Assembly (NCBI GenBank): GCA_036525185.1
Contig: DATDAW010000036.1
Location: 1 to 64,000, forward strand
DNA: 64,000 bases
Source: DATDAW01 sp036525185
Lineage (GTDB): Bacteria; Verrucomicrobiota; Verrucomicrobiia; Chthoniobacterales; DASVRZ01
Direction: 5' to 3'
Below the pieces are notes generated by a model. The model did not search any database, was not told the DNA's origin, and worked only from the letters and a program-made list of their open reading frames with translations. The position numbers and the translations under genes were made by a program. Shown here piece by piece: positions 49,661 to 58,070 of this stretch (position 1 is the first letter of the stretch; the number at the start of each line of letters is the position of its first letter).

Positions 49661-50437
49661 ATGTCCGCCATATCCGTCCGCAATCTCTGGATGACCTTCC
49701 CCGCTAAAAAACGTGGGGCTGATCCCATCTACGTGCTTGAAAACGTCAACGCCGAAATCGAGAAGGGCGAATTCGTTTGCATTGTGGGTCCGAGCGGTTG
49801 CGGCAAATCGACATTGCTAAACGTGATTGGAGGATTCCTTACGGCGACTTCCGGCCAAGCGTTGGTTGAAGGCGCGCCGGTCAAAGGACCCGATCCGCGT
49901 CGCATTTTTGTCTTCCAGGAGAACGGCGTTTTCCCCTGGCTTACGGTTCGCGAAAACATTGGGTTCGGCCTGCGGCGACAGACGAACGTCGAGCGCGAGA
50001 GGATTGTTGCTCATTATGTCGAAATGGTCGGCCTTGCCGGTTTCGAAACGGCTTATCCGCGCGAACTCTCCGGCGGCATGCGGCAACGGGTCGAAATCGC
50101 ACGCGCGTTGGCGGCGAATCCCGACATCATTTACATGGATGAACCCTTCGGTGCGCTGGATTTCATTACCCGATTGAAGATGCGCGCCGATCTGGTCCGC
50201 ATTTGGAGTGCGGAGAAAAAGACCATTCTTTTTGTGACTCACGACATCGAGGAGGCCGTGCAAATGGCTGATCGCGTGTTCGTTATGAGCCGACGCCCCG
50301 CCACGGTGCAGGAAGTTGTTCCCATCGACCTCCCTCGTCCTCGCGACCTTGATTCACCGGATTACCTCGAGAAACGCGACCACATTTTTCGTGTTATGGG
50401 GATGAGTCTGCGAGTGGGGGAAACGCTGGCAGTCTAA
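49661..50437 (+). CDS. ABC transporter ATP-binding protein (SsuB/TauB family)
   Basis: A 258-residue ATPase. The start ATG at 49661 opens MSAISVRNLWMTFP. Walker A is GPSGCGKST, Q-loop VFQENGVFPWLTV, signature LSGGMRQRVEIARAL, Walker B IIYMDEPFGALD and switch FVTHDIEEA. It completes the three-gene importer with the upstream binding protein and permease. The Q-loop and LSGGMRQR match nitrate/sulfonate/taurine systems. Confidence 0.92.
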   Translation: MSAISVRNLWMTFPAKKRGADPIYVLENVNAEIEKGEFVCIVGPSGCGKSTLLNVIGGFLTATSGQALVEGAPVKGPDPRRIFVFQENGVFPWLTVRENIGFGLRRQTNVERERIVAHYVEMVGLAGFETAYPRELSGGMRQRVEIARALAANPDIIYMDEPFGALDFITRLKMRADLVRIWSAEKKTILFVTHDIEEAVQMADRVFVMSRRPATVQEVVPIDLPRPRDLDSPDYLEKRDHIFRVMGMSLRVGETLAV

Positions 50438-50444
50438 AGGATTC

Positions 50445-50472
50445 CAGGTTTCAGGTTTCAGGTTTCAGGTTT
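50445..50472. repeat. CAGGTTT heptanucleotide tandem repeat (four copies)
   Basis: Perfect copies at 50445-50451, 50452-50458, 50459-50465 and 50466-50472. It overlaps the 3' end of the minus-strand gene 50451-50846 and so encodes its last residues. A two-copy TTTCAGG run also occurs inside cysD near 20446. Heptamer repeats are prone to copy-number change. Confidence 0.85.
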
Positions 50473-50846
50473 TGGACCTGCGGCTCCTGAACCCGTTTTA
50501 CGACGAAAATGAACGCGCAAAATGCTGCGCACGATCCCAGTGCGAGCAGATTTTCCCTCCAGCTCGGCGGAAAAATCAGGAAAAATCCATGCCCCTTAAT
50601 CAATGCGGCAAAGCTCGACACGCAGAACGGCATCAAAAAGAGGCGGAATATCTGCCAGCCCGATAATTTTGTGCCTCCATCGGACGTGCTGATGACCAGC
50701 GCTGCTCCGATGATTCCTGAAATCCCCAGCGAACTAACCCACAGCCGCGGGCTCGGGTCAAAATAACGTGCGGCAAATGTCAGGTACCAGATCAGGTAGC
50801 ACCAGAGAATCATTCGTCCGGTGGAAAGTTGGGCGAGATATTTCAT
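50451..50846 (-). CDS. small integral membrane protein of unknown function
   Basis: A 131-residue protein from ATG 50846 (MKYLAQ). Four hydrophobic segments are visible: MILWCYLIWYLTFAARYF, VSSLGISGIIGAALVIS, FRLFLMPFCVSSFAALI and LLALGSCAAFCAFIFVV. I do not recognise the family. The last few residues and the stop are encoded by the CAGGTTT heptamer array, so the C-terminus may vary between strains. It is convergent with the ABC ATPase gene. Confidence 0.65.
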   Translation of the reverse strand: MKYLAQLSTGRMILWCYLIWYLTFAARYFDPSPRLWVSSLGISGIIGAALVISTSDGGTKLSGWQIFRLFLMPFCVSSFAALIKGHGFFLIFPPSWRENLLALGSCAAFCAFIFVVKRVQEPQVQNLKPET

Positions 50847-50891
50847 CGAATCCCTGGATTGAACCCTCACGCCCGGTCACCAACCGGCGTA

Positions 50892-51566
50892 TTACATGAA
50901 ACCCGGCAATCGCCAATCAGCGAAAGACCGACTTTGCAGAACGACCTCCGCATTCAAGCGGTCATTGGCAGCGATGCGGGCTTCCGCATCCTCGCGGGTC
51001 CACCCCCAGGCAGCCATGTGGCGTTCGGCGAGGCGTTGCATGGCCAGTTCCAATGGGATATCCAGGAACCAGCGCTCATCGAATGCGGCCCTGACGGCAT
51101 CCCAATGATCCGCGCGGTGCAGCACGTAAAGTCCTTCCACCATAACAAGCCGCGTGTCCGGGGCGACGGTAAACACATCCTCCTCTGGGTCGCGGACCTC
51201 GTGTTGAAAATCCGGCCAGGAGACAGCCTCATGACCTGCCGCTTTGCGTAAAGCTTCGAGGCGCGCAGCCAATGCCTGAGGATCAAACGTCCACGGGGCG
51301 CCCCGCCGGGCAAAAGCTTCATCCGGGTTGGGAAGCTGTCGCAGTGCAGCGCGAGTGAGGTGAAAGCCATCCATGCCCAGAGCCACCATCGTGCCTGACC
51401 CCGCCAGTTTGTTTACTTCCTCGGCCAGCTTCGTCGCGAAAGTGCTCTTACCGGAGCCCGGCAGCCCGGCCAGGCCGATCAGGATGCGACGCGATTCGTT
51501 TGCGGTCAGAAGCGAAAGCAGGTGCTCGATGGGCCTTTCCAGAATCGGGGGGTCGATATCATCCAT
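50892..51566 (-). CDS. P-loop kinase of the uridine-kinase/phosphoribulokinase-like family
   Basis: A 224-residue kinase. Walker A is GLPGSGKST (about 35-43), followed by VALGMDGFHLTRAALRQL, ARRGAPWTFDPQALAARL and the segment VMVEGLYVLHRADHW. The GMDGFH and RKGAPWTFD pattern is typical of YggC/FrcK-like nucleoside or sugar kinases related to pantothenate and uridine kinases. The acceptor cannot be told. A 234-base palindromic element lies just upstream. Confidence 0.85.
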   Translation of the reverse strand: MDDIDPPILERPIEHLLSLLTANESRRILIGLAGLPGSGKSTFATKLAEEVNKLAGSGTMVALGMDGFHLTRAALRQLPNPDEAFARRGAPWTFDPQALAARLEALRKAAGHEAVSWPDFQHEVRDPEEDVFTVAPDTRLVMVEGLYVLHRADHWDAVRAAFDERWFLDIPLELAMQRLAERHMAAWGWTREDAEARIAANDRLNAEVVLQSRSFADWRLPGFM

Positions 51567-51696
51567 TGAGCAACCTCAGTAGTGCTCCGGAAACACGCTG
51601 CCAAGCGAAAAAATTGGTGCGAAGAAACGCTGTGCGGAGTTTGTGCTCTTTTTGATGATGTTGGACATCGCAAACAACCCTGCAGATACGCACTCA

Positions 51697-51930
51697 GCGC
51701 AAAGCGCCATGGAGTGCTGCGCTACGGCGCAGCTTTCCTGGGAAGCGAGTCAGTCCGGACGATTCTTGCCAGGCTCCGTCTCATGCCCGTCACGCGCACA
51801 AAGCTGTGCGGTAGCAGAACCGCTTTGGCGCCGTGTGACGGGATTGAGACAAAGCCTTGGCCAACGTTTGTGGACTGGCGCGCTTCCCAGAAAAGCGGTG
51901 CTGCAGCACCGCACTCCACGGCGCTTCGCA
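51697..51930. repeat. 234-base imperfect palindromic element
   Basis: The left half begins GCGCAAAGCGCCATGGAGTG and the right half ends CACTCCACGGCGCTTCGC, its near complement. Matching blocks continue inward: CTTTCCTGGGAAGCG with CGCTTCCCAGAAAAG, CAGTCC with GGACTG, and CCCGTCAC-GCG with CGC-GTGACGGG around the centre near 51815. Open frames on both strands here are only consequences of the symmetry. It fills the 400-base gap between the kinase and DUF5069 genes. It looks like a non-autonomous repeat. Confidence 0.75.
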
Positions 51931-51965
51931 CTGGAAAACATCCCCCCACAGACGGCCTCCACGGC

Positions 51966-52406
51966 TTACCCGCAATTCGTGCAGGGTTCGCGTAAACGGC
52001 CTTCTTCGAGGTCGATCAGGTCGAAATAGGTTCGCACATCGGTGCGATCACTGCCGCCAGCCTTTTTAAGCGAGTATCGGAAGCGGGCCATTTTTTCTGC
52101 GGTATCGGGATGTTGATCGATCATCGCCTGGCTCCATTGTTCGATGGCCTCAGACGTGTGGCGGGCACCGTTTCTTTGGATCCAATTCAAAATGTCTGCA
52201 TCGCTTTCCAGGCGATAAACGGCTTCTTCAAACGCGCCGGAATCGACCCGGAGAAACGCGAGCAGATTTTTGTCGAAGCCAACCGTTTTGTAATTGTAGC
52301 CCTTGAGTAGCCCCTGCCGGTGGAGACGGGCTTTGTCGATGAGCCGTGGCAAATGGACATAGCCTCCGAGGCGTTCGTTGGGACTGCGTGGATAGCGTTT
52401 TTCCAT
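51966..52406 (-). CDS. DUF5069 family protein
   Basis: A 146-residue soluble protein. The opening RYPRSPNERLGGYVHLPRLIDKARLHRQGLL and the mid segment GFDKNLLAFLRVDSGAFEEAV match the DUF5069 pattern, common in Verrucomicrobiota and relatives. The tail carries CTNCG at the very end, a possible half zinc site. No enzymatic function is known. It is 26 bases downstream of the zinc-ribbon bactofilin gene on the same strand. Confidence 0.8.
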   Translation of the reverse strand: MEKRYPRSPNERLGGYVHLPRLIDKARLHRQGLLKGYNYKTVGFDKNLLAFLRVDSGAFEEAVYRLESDADILNWIQRNGARHTSEAIEQWSQAMIDQHPDTAEKMARFRYSLKKAGGSDRTDVRTYFDLIDLEEGRLREPCTNCG

Positions 52407-52432
52407 GGAAAGCGGTTGATTTCTCGTTGGGT

Positions 52433-53344
52433 TTATGAAAATCCGAAGCCGAGTTCCGGCTGCGGACTTTCCCGGTTCGATTCCGGGTTTCTTTTCTTCG
52501 CAGGAATCAGTTCTTTTTGTTCGGATTGCTGCTGTCCGATGCTCATTTCCCCGTGAAATTCGCCACCGCGATCAATCGAGATTCCCCTCGCGAAGAGCGC
52601 CCCAGTGATGGAACCCGATTTCGTGATGTGGACGGTCCCCGTAGCCAGGATACGGCCTTTCATTTCTCCTTCGACGATCACTTCGTCCGCGTGAACAGGG
52701 CGAAAAAAATCCAGGTCCGACCCTTTGAGGATACGGAGGATTTTCGTCTCGATGCCGCCGGGAAGCTTGCCTTTGTATTTGATGCGCATCTCGCCGAGAC
52801 ACGTCAAATTCCCCCGCAAAATGCCGCGGATTTCTGCGGAGCCACAAATGGCGCGCGTGCTGTTCATGTCGCCCCGGGACGTCACATAAATGTGGCCCGC
52901 GGTGCGAACGGCGCGGCTGAATGCGCCGACGATTTTGACATCCTGAAGGTCGAGGTAGGCGCCGCAGGAACGGCACGAACAAGACGTGGCCGATCGTGAC
53001 GCTTCCTGACGGGCGCCGCACTCAAAGCAGGCAACGATTTTTGGCCCGCTTGCGGGAAGGAGCGAAGAAACGACACGACTCCACCACCCGGCATTTTCGG
53101 ACTTTTCTGTCAGGGCGGCGCCGGGGGCGGCGGTTGCCTCTGGCGCAATGGTGTCCTTTGGGGGCTCCACAGGCCGCCGCACAGGCGCCGGCGGCTGCCG
53201 GCTTAATGGCTCTCCAATGGCGAAATACTGGTTGCAAGCTCTGCAAAAAGTTGTTTTTGCGAGCTTGGCCTCCATCTGCTCCGCGCCACAGTGCGGGCAT
53301 TGAACTTTGACCTTTTGAACGGCCGGCTTGGACGGCTTTGCCAC
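52433..53344 (-). CDS. zinc-ribbon bactofilin-like cytoskeletal protein
   Basis: A 303-residue protein with GTG start. The N-terminal region has two CxxC-pair ribbons: CPHC with CRAC (about 16-37) and CFEC with CRSC (about 104-122), joined by a Pro/Ala-rich linker. The C-terminal part (about 125-270) is a bactofilin-like beta-helix with VKIVGAFSRAV, STRAICGSAEIRGIL, VIVEGEMKGRILATG and SGSITGALFA. It probably polymerises without nucleotides. The zinc ribbons may recruit partners. A second bactofilin gene is 15 bases upstream. Confidence 0.82.
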   Translation of the reverse strand: MAKPSKPAVQKVKVQCPHCGAEQMEAKLAKTTFCRACNQYFAIGEPLSRQPPAPVRRPVEPPKDTIAPEATAAPGAALTEKSENAGWWSRVVSSLLPASGPKIVACFECGARQEASRSATSCSCRSCGAYLDLQDVKIVGAFSRAVRTAGHIYVTSRGDMNSTRAICGSAEIRGILRGNLTCLGEMRIKYKGKLPGGIETKILRILKGSDLDFFRPVHADEVIVEGEMKGRILATGTVHITKSGSITGALFARGISIDRGGEFHGEMSIGQQQSEQKELIPAKKRNPESNRESPQPELGFGFS

Positions 53345-53359
53345 CGCGTGGATTCTATT

Positions 53360-53905
53360 TTAGCGTCCCGCGAATGCTGGTTCCTTGGGGGCAGGCGCCG
53401 GTGCTGGTGGTGGTAATGAGTGGCTCGGCTCGCTCTTGGGTATCAGATTTTTGTTGGGAGTGACCTCCGATTTGCCGACGAACGTAGCGCCTTCTTCGAT
53501 GATGAGGCGGGCGGCCTTCAGGTCTCCGATCAATTGGGAGCGAGCCTTAAGTTCGCATTTTTCCGCTACGGTGATGTTGCCGTTGACTTTGCCAAAAACG
53601 GTCACGGATTTGGTCTTGATCTCTCCGCGCACGTCCGCGTTTTCCCCAAGGGTCAGGGTGCCTTCAGAAAAAATCTCCCCTTCGACTTTGCCATCAATGG
53701 ACAAGTCATTGGTAAATTTGATCGAACCTTTGATTTCTACGTCACTGGAAAGTGAGTTCTTGATGGAGCTGATGTCGGCCATAATTCTATTTGGTGTGTT
53801 AGCTATCGGTTTTCCGGATGGCTCAACCTGGGACGCGCTGGGCGGAGGCGGAGGATTGTTTCCGGCTGGAGGCGTTGACTTCTGGGATAACAGGTTCTTC
53901 AACAC
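53360..53905 (-). CDS. bactofilin
   Basis: A 181-residue bactofilin: a Pro-rich disordered N-tail (about 1-40), the beta-helical core (about 50-145) with VEIKGSIKFTNDLSIDGKVEG, TLTLGENADVRGEI, VTVFGKVNGNI and AARLIIEEGATFVGK, and a Pro-rich C-tail. These filament proteins shape cells and localise wall enzymes. The GTG start at 53905 gives the tail; an ATG at 53782 (MADISSIKN) would omit it. It pairs with the zinc-ribbon paralogue downstream and is divergent from an NlpC/P60 hydrolase gene. Confidence 0.9.
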   Translation of the reverse strand: MLKNLLSQKSTPPAGNNPPPPPSASQVEPSGKPIANTPNRIMADISSIKNSLSSDVEIKGSIKFTNDLSIDGKVEGEIFSEGTLTLGENADVRGEIKTKSVTVFGKVNGNITVAEKCELKARSQLIGDLKAARLIIEEGATFVGKSEVTPNKNLIPKSEPSHSLPPPAPAPAPKEPAFAGR

Positions 53906-54027
53906 GCCCGCATTATGGCCAGCCCAATTAGCGTGTCAACGGAAGGAAAGGGCGATCTCAGAATTGCTGCCCGGTTGCCGTTGCCGGCGGCGTTGACAAC
54001 ACAACGGCTGCGGCGAACATCGGCGCT

Positions 54028-54582
54028 GTGCAATCGATTCTGCGGGCGTCACTTCTTGTTTTTATTTGGACAATCGTCACTGCGCCCATCCAGGCGCATG
54101 CTGCGGATTGGAAACATGCGGCCCAACCGGCATGGGGGCTGGCGTACGGTCAGTGGTGGAAACCGCCAGGCCAGGCGCAGGCCTGGAAAATGGATTGCTC
54201 AAATACCGTTCGCTGGATGGTCCGGTCGCAAACAGGTGTCTCGTTGCCGCGCACGGTGTCCGATCAATATCGGACAGTGAAGCAGCAGGGAAAACTCTGG
54301 CGTATTTCGCCCAAAAACATACGCGCTCTTCGAAAGCGTCTGCGCCCAGGCGATCTTCTTTTCTGGGAACACACCTACAAACCTGTCCGAAAACCGCCGG
54401 TAACCCATGTGATGATTTATGCCGGGACCGACGCCCAAGGGCGTTGGTTGATGACTGGGGCATCTACAGGCGGTGGCGTGGGCGTTTTCCCGTTCGATCC
54501 CATGCAGCCAAGCGGCGGATACCGCTACTTTTTGGGGCTGTTCAAGAAATCCGGCCGGTTTGTCGCTGTGGGAAGGATTTGA
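54028..54582 (+). CDS. secreted NlpC/P60-like cysteine peptidase
   Basis: A 184-residue exported protein with signal ASLLVFIWTIVTAPIQAHA. The catalytic Cys is in KMDCSNTVRWMV and the His in PPVTHVMIYAGT, the NlpC/P60 spacing, with LRPGDLLFWEH between. It likely cleaves peptidoglycan cross-link peptides. Its location divergent from two bactofilin genes fits a shape- or wall-related module, though coregulation is not shown. Confidence 0.8.
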   Translation: MQSILRASLLVFIWTIVTAPIQAHAADWKHAAQPAWGLAYGQWWKPPGQAQAWKMDCSNTVRWMVRSQTGVSLPRTVSDQYRTVKQQGKLWRISPKNIRALRKRLRPGDLLFWEHTYKPVRKPPVTHVMIYAGTDAQGRWLMTGASTGGGVGVFPFDPMQPSGGYRYFLGLFKKSGRFVAVGRI

Positions 54583-54603
54583 TCTCCGTCTCAAACATTG
54601 CAG

Positions 54604-54742
54604 TTCACACGGAGTCACGAACACGGAGGAAAAAATTGCAGCTGACCTCCGTTCGACACACCGTATTCGTGGTTTATCCCATTGCTTGAAACGCTCGTCT
54701 ATTTTGGCCTCTCTTAGCGTGTCTCCCGTGCCTCCGTGTGAA
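54604..54742. repeat. CACGGAG-type inverted repeat, second copy
   Basis: TTCACACGGAG (54604-54614) pairs with CTCCGTGTGAA (54732-54742), with more CACGG words next to each arm and a loop of about 115 bases. It fills the gap between the NlpC/P60 gene and the flavoprotein gene. Same word family as 13153-13214. Confidence 0.65.
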
Positions 54743-54756
54743 ATGAAGATCACACC

Positions 54757-55884
54757 GTGAAAAAGGTCGCTATCGTCGGTGCCGGTCCAGCCGGCTTGCG
54801 TGCTGCGGAAGTTCTTGCCGAGTCCGGTGTCAGCGCGGTGACGGTTTTTGATCAACGTCCGTCAGCGGGGCGAAAATTTCTCGTTGCCGGGCGCGGCGGA
54901 CTGAATCTGACGCATTCGGAGCCGCTGGCGCAATTTGTCACGCGCTACAGTGCCGGCCCTTGGGAACGGATGCTGCGTGTCTTCGGCCCTGAAGATTTGC
55001 GAGTGTGGGCCGCAGGGCGGGGTGTTGAAACGTTTGTGGGAACGAGTGGGCGGGTTTTTCCCGTAGAGAAACAGGCTGCGCGTTTGCTGCGACGATGGAT
55101 TGCGAGACTGAGGGAACTTGGCGTGGATTTCCGGGTGAAAAATCGGCTCACGGCGATCCGGCCAGGACCGTTGGTCGGGTTGCAGATCGATGGGGCCTGG
55201 CACGAATTCGATGCTGTTATTCTCGCGCTGGGCGGCGCTTCCTGGCCGGAAACCGGCTCCGACGGCTCGTGGCCCGCGATGTTGACTGGACATGGAATCA
55301 GCATAACTCCCTGGCAACCTGCCAATTGCGGTTGGGAAGTCGATTGGCCCGCAGAGTTTCTCGAACGATTTGATGGATTGCCGCTCAAGAATCTGGCCGT
55401 GACTGCAGCGGGTCACCGCGTGCGGGGCGAATTGCTGATTACCAAATATGGTCTCGAAGGCGGCGCTTTGTATCAGCTCGGTTCCCGGCTCCGGAAGATG
55501 GAAAAACCTCTTCTCGAGATCAATTTTCGTCCCGATGCAACGCGGCCTGTGTCTCTCGAAAGACTTCCGGCGCCCGTCCGGTGGCTTCTCAAGAATCGTG
55601 CTCGTGGCATTCAGGACGTCCATTCCTTTCCGTTGCCGCTGCAAAAACCCCGGCCCATTGACGAAGCCATTTCCAGCGCTGGCGGCGTGGCGTGGGATGA
55701 ACTGGACGAAACGCTGCAATTGTACAAGGCCCCTGGCGTTTTTGTCTGCGGCGAAATGATCGATTGGGAAGGGCCCACGGGCGGTTATCTGCTCCAGGGC
55801 TGCTTCACGACAGCGACGGTGGCCGCGCAGGGAGCGGTAGCGAGGGTGGCGGCTTCGGTGAAGCCGCCTGCAACGACGGGATGA
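54757..55884 (+). CDS. TIGR03862-like HI0933-family flavoprotein
   Basis: A 375-residue FAD protein with GTG start. The dinucleotide motif is VAIVGAGPAGLRAAEVL. The HI0933 signature is GRKFLVAGRGGLNLTHSEP, and the C-terminal FAD contact is GEMIDWEGPTGGYLLQGCFTTATVAA. The middle substrate-like domain includes ITKYGLEGGALYQL. Members are uncharacterised or BaiN-like reductases. The last ten residues (VAASVKPPATTG) are encoded by a GGCGGCTTC palindrome, so the C-terminus is repeat-derived. Confidence 0.85.
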   Translation: MKKVAIVGAGPAGLRAAEVLAESGVSAVTVFDQRPSAGRKFLVAGRGGLNLTHSEPLAQFVTRYSAGPWERMLRVFGPEDLRVWAAGRGVETFVGTSGRVFPVEKQAARLLRRWIARLRELGVDFRVKNRLTAIRPGPLVGLQIDGAWHEFDAVILALGGASWPETGSDGSWPAMLTGHGISITPWQPANCGWEVDWPAEFLERFDGLPLKNLAVTAAGHRVRGELLITKYGLEGGALYQLGSRLRKMEKPLLEINFRPDATRPVSLERLPAPVRWLLKNRARGIQDVHSFPLPLQKPRPIDEAISSAGGVAWDELDETLQLYKAPGVFVCGEMIDWEGPTGGYLLQGCFTTATVAAQGAVARVAASVKPPATTG

Positions 55885-55915
55885 ACTGGCAGGGCGGCCT
55901 CAGTAAAGTCGCCTA
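55848..55915. repeat. pair of GGCGGC(C/T)TC-type small palindromes
   Basis: First copy 55848-55868 has arms GGCGGCTTC and GAAGCCGCC. Second copy 55893-55915 has GGCGGCCT-CAG-TAAAGTCGCC. The first encodes the end of the flavoprotein. The second lies in the convergent gap before the antiporter stop. A related element is at 60612-60632. Confidence 0.6.
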
Positions 55916-55940
55916 CAAACGGACCGAAGAGGGGCGTCGT

Positions 55941-57989
55941 CTACGCGGTGCTGGCGGCGGCTTCGGTTCCGGTCAGAAGGTCCTCCGCTGCAGCAAGTTG
56001 TTCCTCGTTCCCAAGCAGCAGAACGTTGTCTCCTGCCAGCAATTCCTCATCCGGTCCGGGATTCACGACGTTGCTTCCATTTCGCTCGATGCCGACAATG
56101 CTGGCTCCGGTTCTAGAGCGAAGTTTCAGCTCAATGATCAACTTGCCCACCGCGGACGAATCGGGATGCAGTCCAACGGTTTTCAGCGTTGCCTCGCGCA
56201 AAAGGGACGGCAACGCGGCCACCTCTCCATGGTGCCGTGCCGCCGGTGGTTGCGACAACGTCTCCTGAAGTGCTCCCTGCGCTCTCGCATGGAGCTGAAT
56301 AAAGCTCCGGCGCAACAAGATCGTCGCTCCGATTAATACGGCGGCAAGCACCAGGAGGACATTCCACGTGGGCAAAATCGCCGAACTCAACAGTAGAACG
56401 CACAGGAGTAATCCCACGCAGCCGGCTGCGAAAACGATGGTCGAGACCACCGCACGCAGCGACGCGGTATTCGGGCCCGCGGCGGCCCGTGTAACGCTGA
56501 TTTCTGCGAGCAACATGCACAATGCCTGCCACTTGCGCACAATGGCGATCAGCATCGGCAGGGATAAAACCATGGCGCTCAACCAAAGAATTGCATGCAG
56601 GCCTTTGACACCTCCAGGGACCGTCGGCCACCAGTTCATGGCCGGTCGTTTCACAAAAACCGCGGCGATGAAAACGGCGGTTACAAGCAGGAGATTCAAA
56701 CCGATTTGCCACGACCATTTACGAATCAATTTCAATGCCATGCTGCCCTCGCGGCCGTTCGCCACGTGCCCGATCCAGCGCGTGTAAGCCTCGAGATAGG
56801 CTACCAGTGGACGCGGCGACATGCGATCCATCCATCCGACCACCGAGTCCGTACTCCGCACCAGATAGGGCGTAAGCAAGGTCGTGAATGCTGATACCGC
56901 CACTGCCAAGGGATACATAAACTCGCTCGTCACGCTCTTTTGCTGGCCCAACGCGGCGATGATGAAAGAAAATTCTCCGATTTGCGCCAACCCCATCCCG
57001 ACGCGCAGGGACGAGCGCATGTCGTTGCCCGCGACGAACGCGCCCGCGGTGCACGTAAGGACTTTGCCCGCGACCACGACGGCCGTGATGATCAGGATCG
57101 GTGCCCAGTATTTCACCAGAAGCGCCGGATTGATCAGCAAACCGATCGAGACGAAAAACACGGCGCTGAACAAGTCCCGCACCGGCTGCATAAGCAGCTC
57201 GATCTTCGCGATTTGCCGTGCTTCGGCAATGATCGCGCCGATGAGAAATGCGCCGAGCGCGACGCTGTACCCGAGCCGGACGGCGATCAGAGAGACGCCA
57301 AAACAGAGCCCGATCACCGTAATAAGCAGCATTTCGTTGCTCTTGAATTTGGCGACATAATTCAACAGACGCGGCACCGCGATCAGGCCGGCGACGAGTA
57401 ATACGACCAAAAACGCACTCAGTTTGACGACGGTCATTCCAATTTCGCCGGCATCCAGGGATCCTGTCGTCGCGAAACCGGAAAGCAGCGCGATCATCAC
57501 GATGGCAAGGATGTCTTCGACGATCAGGATTCCAAAAATTAGTTCCGCGAATTTTTCCCGCGTTTTGCCCAGTTCCTCCAGAGCCTTGATGATGATCGTC
57601 GTGGATGAGATCGACAGGATTGCCCCTAGAAAAACGCTGTCCATCTTGTTCCAGCCAAACAGCCGCCCAAGTTCGTAGCCGGCGAAGATCATGAGCAAAA
57701 TCTCGAATGCCGCTGCTACGAGAGCCGTCGCGCCCACTTCGCGGAGTTTGCGAAGACTGAATTCCAGCCCAAGCGAGAACATGAGGAACACAATGCCCAG
57801 TTCGGAGAGCGTCTGGATCGTGTGCGGATCGTGAATCAGTGGAAACGGCGGCGTATGCGGGCCGATGATCACGCCGGCCAGAATGTAGCCGAGCACCACG
57901 GGCTGTTTCAGGCGGCGAAAGAGAATCGTCACGAGGCCCGCGACGATCATGACCACGGCCAGATCCTGAAGAAAGGTGATGTGATGCAT
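55941..57989 (-). CDS. KefB-like CPA2 cation:proton antiporter
   Basis: About 682 residues from ATG 57989. Twelve or so helices make the CPA2 exchanger (YILAGVIIGPHTPPF, GLEFSLRKLREVGATAL, IVEDILAIVMIALL, GAFLIGAIIAE). After it, instead of a TrkA-N NAD-binding domain, there is an extra region with about four more helices (450-590). A TrkA-C domain (about 605-680, GKLIIELKLRSRTGASIVGIERNG) ends the protein. It probably exchanges K+ or Na+ for H+. It is convergent with the flavoprotein gene. Confidence 0.9.
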   Translation of the reverse strand: MHHITFLQDLAVVMIVAGLVTILFRRLKQPVVLGYILAGVIIGPHTPPFPLIHDPHTIQTLSELGIVFLMFSLGLEFSLRKLREVGATALVAAAFEILLMIFAGYELGRLFGWNKMDSVFLGAILSISSTTIIIKALEELGKTREKFAELIFGILIVEDILAIVMIALLSGFATTGSLDAGEIGMTVVKLSAFLVVLLVAGLIAVPRLLNYVAKFKSNEMLLITVIGLCFGVSLIAVRLGYSVALGAFLIGAIIAEARQIAKIELLMQPVRDLFSAVFFVSIGLLINPALLVKYWAPILIITAVVVAGKVLTCTAGAFVAGNDMRSSLRVGMGLAQIGEFSFIIAALGQQKSVTSEFMYPLAVAVSAFTTLLTPYLVRSTDSVVGWMDRMSPRPLVAYLEAYTRWIGHVANGREGSMALKLIRKWSWQIGLNLLLVTAVFIAAVFVKRPAMNWWPTVPGGVKGLHAILWLSAMVLSLPMLIAIVRKWQALCMLLAEISVTRAAAGPNTASLRAVVSTIVFAAGCVGLLLCVLLLSSAILPTWNVLLVLAAVLIGATILLRRSFIQLHARAQGALQETLSQPPAARHHGEVAALPSLLREATLKTVGLHPDSSAVGKLIIELKLRSRTGASIVGIERNGSNVVNPGPDEELLAGDNVLLLGNEEQLAAAEDLLTGTEAAASTA

Positions 57990-58070
57990 TCGGTAAAAAT
58001 TTACCGCAGGCCTGCCATTCACGTCGCGCTTTTATTCCGGGTTATGCCTTTTATTCTCGATCACAAACCC

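Noticed and set aside
51582..51995. Open frames on both strands in the kinase-DUF5069 gap
   Set aside because: They follow from the palindromic element 51697-51930; the plus and minus products mirror each other and show no domain.
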